64,000 nucleotides of DNA, taken from assembly GCA_902791035.1 (NCBI GenBank), contig CADAUA010000001.1, positions 1 to 64,000 on the forward strand. Direction: 5' to 3'. Each line of letters opens with the position of its first letter. Position 1 is the first letter of the stretch. Position numbers and translations under genes: made by a program. Source of the DNA: an uncultured Coriobacteriaceae bacterium. GTDB taxonomy: Bacteria > Actinomycetota > Coriobacteriia > Coriobacteriales > Atopobiaceae. This document shows, one piece after another, positions 8,507 through 16,549 of this stretch. The notes under the pieces were generated by a model. That model searched no databases. It saw only the letters and a list, made by a program, of their open reading frames with translations, and had not been told where the DNA came from.

Positions 8507-9448
8507 CTAGCTCTGCCCAGCCTGAGCCTCGGCCACTATCTGCTGGAGGCGGAGCAGGCGGTGGTACATGGCGGACTTGGAAACGGGCGGGTCCATCTCC
8601 TGGCCCAGGGCCGTCAGCGAGAGCTCGGGGTTGTCGCGACGCGCCGCGCAGAAGGCGCGGACGGCGGGTGGCAGGTGGTGGAGGCCCACCAGCTCCTCGG
8701 CCTTGTCGATGAGGGCCAGCTGGTCGGCCGCGGCGGTCGTGGAGCGGGCAGTGTTCGCCATCTCGGCGTTCACGCGGCGGTTTACGTCGTTCTTCACGGA
8801 CTTCTGGGCCCGGGCAGCGGCCACCACGCGGGCCATGCGCTCGGACCCCATGGCCTCCAGCAGACAGACCACGTCGTCGTAGCTCTTCGTGTAGATGGCC
8901 AGGGCGCCACGCCTGTGGTTGAGCCGGGCCGAGACGCCGAGGGAGTCGATGAGGGCGGCCAGGTCGTTCGCGAAGTCCTCCCCCGTGACCGCCACCTCCA
9001 GGTGGAAGTCCCCCCGGGGGTCCGCGATGAAGCCGCCTGCCATGAAGGCCCCCCGCACGAAGGCGCGCTTGCAGAGGTCGTCGGCGGCCACCCAGGGCGG
9101 CACGCCCGTGGCCAGGCCGTGCCCTGGCACCAGGATCCCCATGCGCACGAGGTCGTCCGCCAGCTCGTCCTGCTCGGGCATCTCTATGAGATAGTTGCGG
9201 GTCTTATGGAGTACCGACCGACGGACCGTGAGGGACGTCTCGAGGTCGAAGAGCTTGTGCGCGAGCTTGATGACCGTGCGGGCCACAGCGCCGGTCTCGG
9301 TGGAGATGCGGATGGTGTAGCGGCCCGACCCGCGGAAGGAGAGGGTGCCGCACACGCGGACAAGGGCCGAGAGCTGGGCCATGTCGGCCTGCTCGGAGCC
9401 CGTCTCCACGCGGGAGAGCTCGTCTTTGACCTGCGCCGTGAATGACAT
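8507..9448 (-). CDS. whiA: DNA-binding protein WhiA
   Basis: A 313-residue member of the WhiA family, which pairs a degenerate LAGLIDADG homing-endonuclease fold with a C-terminal helix-turn-helix. Seen: the N-terminus MSFTAQVKDELSRVE, the RGAFMAGGFIADP segment of the LAGLIDADG-like core, and the C-terminal ALGQEMDPPVSKSAMYHRLLRL helix-turn-helix (shown as consecutive parts of one motif near 280-300). Family members act in sporulation or division control in Actinobacteria and Firmicutes. It lies 9 bp downstream of rapZ. Confidence 0.96.
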   Translation of the reverse strand: MSFTAQVKDELSRVETGSEQADMAQLSALVRVCGTLSFRGSGRYTIRISTETGAVARTVIKLAHKLFDLETSLTVRRSVLHKTRNYLIEMPEQDELADDLVRMGILVPGHGLATGVPPWVAADDLCKRAFVRGAFMAGGFIADPRGDFHLEVAVTGEDFANDLAALIDSLGVSARLNHRRGALAIYTKSYDDVVCLLEAMGSERMARVVAAARAQKSVKNDVNRRVNAEMANTARSTTAAADQLALIDKAEELVGLHHLPPAVRAFCAARRDNPELSLTALGQEMDPPVSKSAMYHRLLRLQQIVAEAQAGQS

Positions 9449-9457
9449 GGCTCCCCG

Positions 9458-10381
9458 CTAGCGTCGCACGTTGGCAAGCGGCAGGTCGCGGTGGGAGGTG
9501 GTCACGCGGTAGCCCCCGGCGGCCAGGTGCTGGGCGGTCGCGTTGGCGATGGCCACGGAGCGGTGCTGGCCGCCCGTGCAGCCGATGGCGATGGACAGGT
9601 GGGACTTGCCCTCCTTGATGTAGCCCGGCATCACGACGTCGAGCATGTGGAACCAGGCCTTGAGGAAGTCCCGCGTGATGGGATGGTCGAGCACGTAGTC
9701 GCGCACCTTGGGGTCCTCGCCCGTGAGGTGGCGCATCTCGGGGTCGTAGAAGGGGTTGGGCAGGAAGCGCACGTCGATGAGGAGGTCCGCCTCGGTGGGC
9801 AGGCCGTGCTTGAAGCCGAAGGAGAAGACGTGCACGTCCATGAGCTGCTGGTCCGAGAGCTCCGAGAAGTCCCGGCGGATCCGGCGGCGGAGCTCGTCGG
9901 TCCGCATGCGGGTCGTGTCGACCACGAGGTCGGAGACGGCCTTTATGCCCTCGAGCTGCCGGCGCTCGCGGGCAACGGCGTCCGCCACGCTCTCCCCCTC
10001 GCGCATGAGCGGGTGGCGGCGGCGGTTCTCGTTGTAGCGACGCACGAGCTCCTCGTCGGAGCAGTCCAGGAAGAGGACCTTGTAGGTATAGTCGTGGTCG
10101 GCCAGGGACGCGAGGGCGTCGCGCATCTCGTCGAAGAGGCCCTGGGAGCGGACGTCGCAGGTAACGGCCAGGTGGCGGCCCACGTTCTCGTTTATCCCCA
10201 CCACCTGGGCTATCTGGACGACCAGGCGAGGCGGGAGGTTGTCTATGCAGTAGTAGCCCATGTCCTCGAAGACGTGCATGGCCTGGGTGCGGCCGCTGCC
10301 GCTCATGCCGGTGATGACCACGACGTCCGGCACGCGGTCGCGCTGGGCGGCATCTCGCATCTGCAGGTCTGCGTCTGGCAT
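9458..10381 (-). CDS. rapZ: RNase adapter/nucleotide-binding protein RapZ (YvcJ family)
   Basis: A 307-residue P-loop protein. Walker A is GMSGSGRT near the N-terminus (VVVITGMSGSGRTQAMHVFE), followed by the family hallmark GYYCIDNLPP. The C-terminal domain ends in the typical SIAIGCTGGQHRSV segment. The start at 10381 is chosen because the upstream in-frame extension is low complexity and overlaps repeats; MPDADLQM follows an AGGGG site. Family members bind nucleotides or small RNAs. The usual partner gene yvcK is absent between rapZ and whiA. Confidence 0.94.
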   Translation of the reverse strand: MPDADLQMRDAAQRDRVPDVVVITGMSGSGRTQAMHVFEDMGYYCIDNLPPRLVVQIAQVVGINENVGRHLAVTCDVRSQGLFDEMRDALASLADHDYTYKVLFLDCSDEELVRRYNENRRRHPLMREGESVADAVARERRQLEGIKAVSDLVVDTTRMRTDELRRRIRRDFSELSDQQLMDVHVFSFGFKHGLPTEADLLIDVRFLPNPFYDPEMRHLTGEDPKVRDYVLDHPITRDFLKAWFHMLDVVMPGYIKEGKSHLSIAIGCTGGQHRSVAIANATAQHLAAGGYRVTTSHRDLPLANVRR

Positions 10382-10498
10382 GGCAACACCCCTGGGTTCC
10401 TCGCGGGTCTTGGGCTTGCGCTCCTTGGACAAGCATACGCGATTCTCGTTGTCGGAGTGCGTCGGGAGGCCCAAGCGTGACACGGGACCCGACCCCGC

Positions 10499-10525
10499 GT
10501 GACACGAACTCCGACCCCCTGGCAC
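10499..10525. repeat. 27-bp dispersed repeat (R27) after the first GH3 terminator
   Basis: Reads GTGACACGAACTCCGACCCC followed by CTGGCAC. The same 27-mer occurs at 13327-13353, and at 62970-62996 in the other orientation with one mismatch. A partial copy (GTGACACGGGACCCGACCCC) lies immediately to the left at 10477. It abuts the T-tract side of the terminator at 10533. Confidence 0.9.
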
Positions 10526-10532
10526 AAGAAAA

Positions 10533-10555
10533 GGGGCCGTCGCTGGGACGGCCCC
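10533..10555 (-). terminator. Terminator of the first GH3 gene
   Basis: A perfect 9-bp stem GGGGCCGTC / GACGGCCCC with a 5-nt loop, followed on the minus strand by TTTTCTT. It lies 70 bp past the GH3 stop. Confidence 0.9.
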
Positions 10556-10624
10556 TCCGATCACGGGCGCCTTGCTTGGGAAGGGAGGGAACGAAGGCGC
10601 CCCTTGACCCCCTCCGGTGTGGTG

Positions 10625-13054
10625 CTAGGCCTCGAGCTTGGTCAGCGGCTCCACGCAGTACTTCTTGGTGCGCTCGTCGTCGATCTTGCCCGCGTAGTTG
10701 AGGCCGAAGCCGAAGTCGTACTCGTTGCCGTCGGCGTCGACGTACACGTCCATGTCGCGAGAGACATCCTCGAGCTGCTTCTCCACGGCATCCATGTCCT
10801 TGGGCATCTGCATGGGCAGCAGGGCCGAGGGCTCGTCCAGGCCGGCAACGATGCGGCAGGCGGCCTCGGTGGAGCCAGACATGGACACGAGGATTGCGTC
10901 GACCTCGGGCTCGAACTCGTAGACGCACATGGGCTGCTTGATGTCGAGGATCACGACGCAGGGCTTGCCGATCTCCTTGGCGAGCGCCGCGGCCTCGAGG
11001 ATCTGGTCCAGCTGACCCTCGTTGGTCATGATGGAGGTGCGGCCGTAGTACGAGCGGTTCTCCTTCTCAACGCCCTGGGCGGTCTCGTGCTCGGCCCACT
11101 TGGTGCCGTCGGCGGGGTCGCCGGCGAGTGAGGTCTGACGCACGTTGGGGCCGTCGGCGGTGTAGGGACGGTACTGGAGCGAGAGCGGGATGAAGTTGCC
11201 GTCGGCGTCCTGGGAGGCGCGAGAGCTGATGTTGGCCGGGGCGGCGGCGCACACGAGCACGTAGTCCACGTCGGCGACGTCGGCCGCGGTGAGCCTGGTG
11301 AGGTCCTCCTTGGCGGGCGTGGCGCTTCCGGTCTTCTCGTCGGCGGGGCCGGTCAGGGTCTCGGCAAGGGTGTCCGTGGTGACCTCGAAGTACTTCTCGA
11401 GCGTGCCCTTGGGCAGAGGCAGGTCGCAGGTAGCCGAAACCGTGGCCCCCTTGTCGTTGGTGTAGGAGTCGGAGAAGCGCATGGGCACGTAGACCTTGGG
11501 CTTGGTGCCCTCGGAGCCCTTCTTGATGACGCCGTCGTGGTTCTTGAGCATGACGATGCCCTTGACCTGGGCGGCGGGAGCCTTGTCGACGCCTTCGCGG
11601 GCCTCGGACACGGAGACGTAGGGATCCTCGAAGATGCCGGTGTTGAAGTAGGAGAGCAGCAGGCGCTCGGCGGTGGCGCGGAAGTTCTTGTCGGCCTGCT
11701 CCTCGCCCAGCTCGTCGACCATGGCCTGGTAGCCCTCGGCAACGGCGGACGGATCGTTCCAGCCGCCCATCTGGTCGGTGCCCACCTGCACTGCCTTGGA
11801 GATGCGCTTGGCAGGCGTCCAGTAGTTGGTGTCCTCGAGGCCCCAGCACTTGCCGTCGTCAATGAGGACGCCCCAGTCGGTGCAGGCAGCCCCCTTGAAG
11901 CCGAAGCGCTCGCGCAGGAGCTCGGTGACCTTGTACTTGGAGAAGCCGGAGCCCACGAGCTCGCCGTACTCCATGTCATCGCTGAAGGCGATGGTGTAGG
12001 AGGTCATGACGGCGCTGGCGGTCTTGGTCTTGCCCTCGAGCTTGAAGCCGCCGTCCACGAATGGAATCATGCCAGCCTCGAAGTTGTTGCCGGGGTAGAC
12101 GGCGTACTTGCCGCCGTCGGTGTGGCCCTCGCGGCCACCCTCGCCTGCGCCCTCAACGGGCCAGTGCTTGATCATGGCAGCCAGGGACTCCTTGCCCCAG
12201 CCCGTGTCGTTGCCGCTCTCGTCCACCGTGGACTGCATGCCGTCGACGAAGGCGCGGACGGTGTCGCGCGAGAGGGCGGGGTCCTCGCCGAAGGTGCCGG
12301 AGAAGCGCGACCAGCGGGGATCGGAGGCTACGTCGCACTGGGGGCCGAGGAACATGTAGACGCCCATCTTGCGCAGGTCGCGGGCCTGGCCGCGACCCGC
12401 CTCACGGGCGACCTCGGGATCAAAGGCGGCAGCGAGTGCCAGGTTGCCGGGCCAGTTGGCGGCGTTCCTGCCGGGCCGCGGGTCGGACGAGAAGTTGATG
12501 GGGATCTTGTTCTTGGAGGCCTCGGCGTAGGCCTGCATGTTGTTTGCCCACTGGGCCTGCTTGAAGGCGGCGTAGCCCGAGGAGGCATTGAGCACGGCAC
12601 GGACGCCGCCGTCCAGGAACTCCTTCTGCTCGTCGGTGACGGAGCAGTCGTCCTCGATCTTGGTCTGGTGCTTGGAGAAGCACATGAGGCCATAGATCTG
12701 CTCCAGCGAGATGCGCTGCGCCAGGTCAGCGGCGCGCTCCTCGGAGCTCAGGCGCCAGTCCTCGTACGGCACGAGCTCGCCCGTGCCCTCGAAGTCCTTG
12801 AAGGCGTAGCCGTCCTGCTCGATGAGCTTGAGGCCGGACTCCGGCCAGTAGGAGAGCTGCTTGCCGTCGCCGTTGTCGACGACCATGTAGCCATCCTCGG
12901 CCTTGGTCTCGGTGTAGCCCGAGCCCTTGGTCTCGGTGCTCTCCGCGGGGGCCTCGGTCTCGGTCGCGGTGTTGCCGCAGCCAGCCAGGCCGGCGAGGCC
13001 TGCCGCAACGGCAGACGCCGCCACGAAGCCCCTACGCGTGATCTTGCGTGCCAT
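10625..13054 (-). CDS. Exported GH3 beta-glucosidase-type lipoprotein, copy 1
   Basis: An 809-residue glycoside hydrolase family 3 protein. The N-terminus has a twin-arginine motif TRRGFVAAS (Arg 7-8) and a lipobox LAGC with the modified Cys at 26, so it is probably a Tat-exported, lipid-anchored surface enzyme. The catalytic barrel includes KHWPVEGAGEG (from 296) and the nucleophile motif CTDWG with Asp 393. The C-terminal domain (about 510-800) is a second GH3 domain. A GGGAGG site precedes the start. The paralogue immediately upstream (13476-15888) is highly similar over its whole length, including the leader, so this is a tandem duplication. The sugar linkage specificity cannot be told from the sequence. 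Confidence 0.93.
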   Translation of the reverse strand: MARKITRRGFVAASAVAAGLAGLAGCGNTATETEAPAESTETKGSGYTETKAEDGYMVVDNGDGKQLSYWPESGLKLIEQDGYAFKDFEGTGELVPYEDWRLSSEERAADLAQRISLEQIYGLMCFSKHQTKIEDDCSVTDEQKEFLDGGVRAVLNASSGYAAFKQAQWANNMQAYAEASKNKIPINFSSDPRPGRNAANWPGNLALAAAFDPEVAREAGRGQARDLRKMGVYMFLGPQCDVASDPRWSRFSGTFGEDPALSRDTVRAFVDGMQSTVDESGNDTGWGKESLAAMIKHWPVEGAGEGGREGHTDGGKYAVYPGNNFEAGMIPFVDGGFKLEGKTKTASAVMTSYTIAFSDDMEYGELVGSGFSKYKVTELLRERFGFKGAACTDWGVLIDDGKCWGLEDTNYWTPAKRISKAVQVGTDQMGGWNDPSAVAEGYQAMVDELGEEQADKNFRATAERLLLSYFNTGIFEDPYVSVSEAREGVDKAPAAQVKGIVMLKNHDGVIKKGSEGTKPKVYVPMRFSDSYTNDKGATVSATCDLPLPKGTLEKYFEVTTDTLAETLTGPADEKTGSATPAKEDLTRLTAADVADVDYVLVCAAAPANISSRASQDADGNFIPLSLQYRPYTADGPNVRQTSLAGDPADGTKWAEHETAQGVEKENRSYYGRTSIMTNEGQLDQILEAAALAKEIGKPCVVILDIKQPMCVYEFEPEVDAILVSMSGSTEAACRIVAGLDEPSALLPMQMPKDMDAVEKQLEDVSRDMDVYVDADGNEYDFGFGLNYAGKIDDERTKKYCVEPLTKLEA

Positions 13055-13278
13055 GTGTTCCTCCCATTCCTCCCAGCAGGCCTCGTGGCCTGCCCTTCCT
13101 AAAAATGAGAGTAATGGCGCACAGAAACCAGGCAGAAACACGGGCGCAGGCTGTATTCTGCTGGACGCGAATTGCGAGAAGGGGCACACATATAGACCGT
13201 TCACCGGTCAGAGTCATCGGCAGACGGCAGAGGGCGCTGGAGGGAGAACGGGATGGGTCGGGGGTGTACCCGCAAAAT

Positions 13279-13353
13279 GTGACAAGGGGTCAGACCCCAT
13301 GGCACGGCACGTGACACGAACTCCACGTGACACGAACTCCGACCCCCTGGCAC
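13279..13353. repeat. Cluster of R27 repeats
   Basis: One palindromic variant of 27 bp at 13279-13305 (GTGACAAGGGGTCAGACCCC plus ATGGCAC), a half copy GTGACACGAACTCC at 13311-13324, and a full copy at 13327-13353. They lie between the terminator of GH3 copy 2 and the promoter region of GH3 copy 1. The remainder of 13055-13278 contains only a weak inverted repeat GACCG/CGGTC at 13195-13209. Confidence 0.9.
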
Positions 13354-13376
13354 GCGCGACCCCCCTGGCACGCGAA

Positions 13377-13403
13377 AGGGGGCCGCCACATGGGCGACCC
13401 CCT
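13377..13403 (-). terminator. Terminator of the second GH3 gene
   Basis: The stem pairs AGGGGGcCGCC with GGGCGaCCCCCT. On the minus strand it is followed by TTCGCG. The T-tract is short, so its strength is uncertain. Confidence 0.6.
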
Positions 13404-13475
13404 CGTCTTGACGCCGTCCGGGACCGGGAAGGTGGGGAGGGACGGCGGCTCAGACCCTCTCCAGGCGCTCTCTTA

Positions 13476-15888
13476 CTACGCGAGCTTGGTGAGCGGCTCC
13501 ACGCAGTACTTCTTGGTGCGCTCGTCGTCGATCTTGCCCGAGTAGTTGAGGCCGAAGCCGAAGTCGTACTCGTTGCCGTCGGCGTCGGTGTAGACCTCGA
13601 GGTCGCGCGGCACGTCCTCGAGCTGCTTCTCCACGGCCAGCATGTCCTTGGGCATCTGCATGGGCAGCAGGGCCGAGGGCTCGTCCAGGCCGGCAACGAT
13701 GCGGCAGGCGGCCTCGGTGGAGCCGGACATGGACACGAGGATTGCGTCGACCTCGGGCTCGAACTCGTGCACGCACATGGGCTTGGTGATGTCCAGGATC
13801 ACGATGCAGGGCTTGCCGGCCTCGTGGGCGAGCTTGGCGGCATCCAGGATCTGGTCGAGCTGGTCCTCGTTCGTGATAAGGGACTGGTGGCCGTAGTAGG
13901 AGCGGTTCTCGACCTCGACACCCTCATAGGAGTCGTGGTCGCCCCAGCTGGAGCCGTCGGCGGGGTCGCCGGCGATGGAGGTCTGGCGCACATCGGGGCC
14001 GTCGGCCACGTAGGGACGATACTGCAGGGACAGCGGGATGAAGTTGCCCTCCTCGTCGCGGGAGTCCATGACGGAGGCGTTGGCGGGAGCCGCTGCGCAC
14101 ACGAGCACGTAGTCCACGTCGGCGATGTCGGCGGCGGTCAGGCGGGTGAGGTCCTCGAGGGCGGGCGTGGCCTTGCCGGACTTCTCGTCCACGGGGCCCG
14201 TCAGGGTCTCGGCCAGGGTGTCGGTCACGAGGTCGAAGTACTCGCCCAGGGTGGTCTGGGGCAGCGGCAGGGAGCAGGTGGCGGGGTTGGGGGTGTAGGA
14301 GGCACCCATGAAGCCCTTGGCCCTGTAGGCGGCACGGTAGCGCATGGGCACGTAGACCTTGGGCTTGGTGCCCTCGGAGCCCTTCTTGATGACGCCGTCG
14401 TGGTTCTTGAGCATGACGATGCCCTTGACCTGGGCGGTCGACGGAGACGTAGGGGTTCTCGAAGATGCCGGTGTTGAAGTAGGAGAGCAGCAGGCGCTCG
14501 GCGACCTGACGGAAGCTCTTCTCGGCCTCCTCCTCACCCACGTTGGCCTTCATGTCCTCGAAGGCGGCGGCGCACTGGGAGGGATCGTTCCAGCCACCCA
14601 TCTGGTCAACGCCAGCGGAGACGGCCTTGGAGATGCGCTTGCCGGGGTTCCAGTTGGCGCTCTCGAGGCCCCAGGCGGTAGACATGCCGGAGTCGGGGTC
14701 GTTGATGACGGCCCAGTCGGTGCAGGCAGAGCCCTTGAAGCCGAAGCGCTCGCGCAGGAGCTCGGTGACCTTGTACTTGGAGAAGCCGGAGCCCAGGTAC
14801 TCGCCGTACTCCTGGTCCTCGTCGTAGGCGATGGTGTAGGAGGTCATGACGGAAGAGGCGCAGCCGGTCTTGCCGTCGAGCTTGAAGGCACCATCCACGA
14901 ACGGGATCATGAGGCCCTCGAAGTTCTTGCCGGGATAGACGGCGTACTTGCCGCCGTCGGTGTGGCCCTCGCGGCCGCCCTCGCCGGCGCCCTCGGCAGG
15001 CCAGTGCTTGACCATGGCGGCCATGGAGTCCTTGCCCCAGCCGAGGTCGTTGCCGCTGTCGTCAACCGTGGACTGCATGCCGTCGATGAAGGCCTTCACC
15101 GTGTCGCGCGAGAGGGCGGGATCCTCGCCGAAGGTGCCGGAGAAGCGCGTCCAGCGGGGGTCGGAGGCAACGTCGGTCTGCGGGCCGAGGAACATGTAGA
15201 CGCCCATCTTGCGCAGGTCCTTGGCCTGGCCGCGGGCGGCCTCGCGGGCGACCTCGGGGTCAAACGTCGCGGCAAGCGCCAGGTTGCCGGGCCAGTTGGC
15301 GGCGTTCTTGCCGGGGCGCGGGTCGGACGAGAAGTTGATCGGGAGCTTGTTCTCGGAGCCCTCGGCGTAGGCCTGCATGTTGTTGGCCCAGGTCGCCTGC
15401 TTGTAGGCGGGATAACCGGAGGCCGCGTTCAGGACGGCGCGGACGCCGCCGTCGAGGAAGGTCTTCTGCTCGTCGGTCACGGAGCAGTCGTCCTCGACCT
15501 TGGACTGGTGGGCAGAGAAGCACATGAGGCCGTAGATCTGCTCGAGGGAGACACGCTGGGCCAGGTCGGCGGCGCGCTCCTCGGAGCTCAGTCGCCAGTC
15601 CTCGTACGGCACGAGCTCGCCCGTGCCCTCGAAGTCCTTGAAGGCGTAGCCGTCCTGCTCGATGAGCTTGAGGCCGGATTCGGGCGAGTAGCCCAGCTGC
15701 TTGCCGTCGCCGTTGTCGACCAGCATCCAGCCGTCGTCGGTCTTGGTCTCAGTGTAGCCCGAGCCCTTGGTCTCGGTGCTCTCCGCGGGGGTCTCGGTTG
15801 CGGTGTTGCCGCAGCCCGCGAGCCCTGCAAGTCCGGCCGCCACGGCGGACGCCGCGACGAAGCCCCTACGCGTGATCTTGCGTGCCAT
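13476..15888 (-). pseudogene. Exported GH3 beta-glucosidase-type lipoprotein, copy 2, frameshifted
   Basis: A paralogue of the neighbouring GH3 gene with the same Tat/lipobox leader (MARKITRRGF..., AGC lipobox) and the same catalytic motifs (KHWPAEGAGEG, CTDWA). The first frame runs from 15888 to about 14440 (ending NPYVSV). The remainder continues in another frame from AQVKGIVMLKNHDGV to a stop at 13476. Compared with copy 1, about 32 bp are missing at 14436-14442. The lost stretch corresponds to the linker between the catalytic barrel and the second domain. Unless the assembly is wrong, the product is truncated after the barrel. Copy 2 retains the nucleophile Asp upstream of the break. Confidence 0.9.
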
Positions 15889-16130
15889 GTGGTGCTCCCA
15901 TCTTCCCAGCAGGCCACCTTGGCCTGCCCTTCCTTGGGATGCGGTTACGGGAGGGCGAAAACATTCCGGAAACAGCAGCGTAGGCTGTAGCGTGCATCAC
16001 GCAAGATGCGCAATGCGGCGCTTTCCTACCACTTGCGGGAGCTACGCATCGGTAAGCGGCAGAGGGACGGACGCTTGAGGGAGCGGTGGGGGGCCAAGCC
16101 GGCCGCACCCGGGTCTCTGGACCGATCGGC

Positions 16131-16271
16131 TGCACCCTAGCGAGGGCCCGGAGCGGCCGCCAGGCCTCGAAGGGCCGTTAGGGTGCAAAGAACTAGGGGT
16201 TTGGGCCGGTTGGCTGCACCCTACCGGCGGGTCATGACCGCCAGGACAGCCCGGGAGGGCAGTAGGGTGCG
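16131..16271. repeat. Tandem pair of 57-bp palindromic elements, 84-bp period
   Basis: Elements at 16131-16187 and 16215-16271 both start TGCACCCTA and end TAGGGTGC plus one base. Both are 57 bp, with starts 84 bp apart. Interiors are GC-rich and differ. A second pair with the same termini and the same 84-bp period is at 50407. The rest of 15889-16130 is the upstream region of GH3 copy 2. Confidence 0.9.
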
Positions 16272-16296
16272 CCGACCGCCTGCCCACGTCGCGCGG

Positions 16297-16518
16297 CTAG
16301 CCCGCGAGCGTGACAAGCGCGTAGGCGAGGCAGGCCAGGGCGAAGAGCCAACACACGGTGACAAGGACCTTCCGCGCCAGCGGCAGCGAGTGCTGAGCTG
16401 CGGTCCTCCCCTGCCGGGGCCGCTCGCCCCTGGAGCGCCTCTCCGCGCGCCCCTCCTCCGTGGCCATCCAGGCAAAGGCGGGGCCCTGCGGGTCGCGTGG
16501 GTCGAAGCCGTGTCCCAT
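16297..16518 (-). CDS. Small single-pass membrane protein downstream of uvrC
   Basis: A 73-residue protein starting MGHGFDPRDPQGPAFAWMAT, with a charged Arg-rich middle and one C-terminal membrane helix (about 52-70, KVLVTVCWLFALACLAYALV). A GAGAGGGGAC Shine-Dalgarno lies at the right distance from the ATG. It is 31 bp past the uvrC stop and probably co-transcribed. I do not recognise the family. Confidence 0.6.
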   Translation of the reverse strand: MGHGFDPRDPQGPAFAWMATEEGRAERRSRGERPRQGRTAAQHSLPLARKVLVTVCWLFALACLAYALVTLAG

Positions 16519-16549
16519 GTGTCCCCTCTCGCGAAGCCGCGCCGTGGGC

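Noticed and set aside
13195-13209. Operator GACCG-N5-CGGTC upstream of GH3 copy 1
   Set aside because: Five-base arms are too short to be convincing in GC-rich DNA, and no equivalent exists upstream of copy 2.
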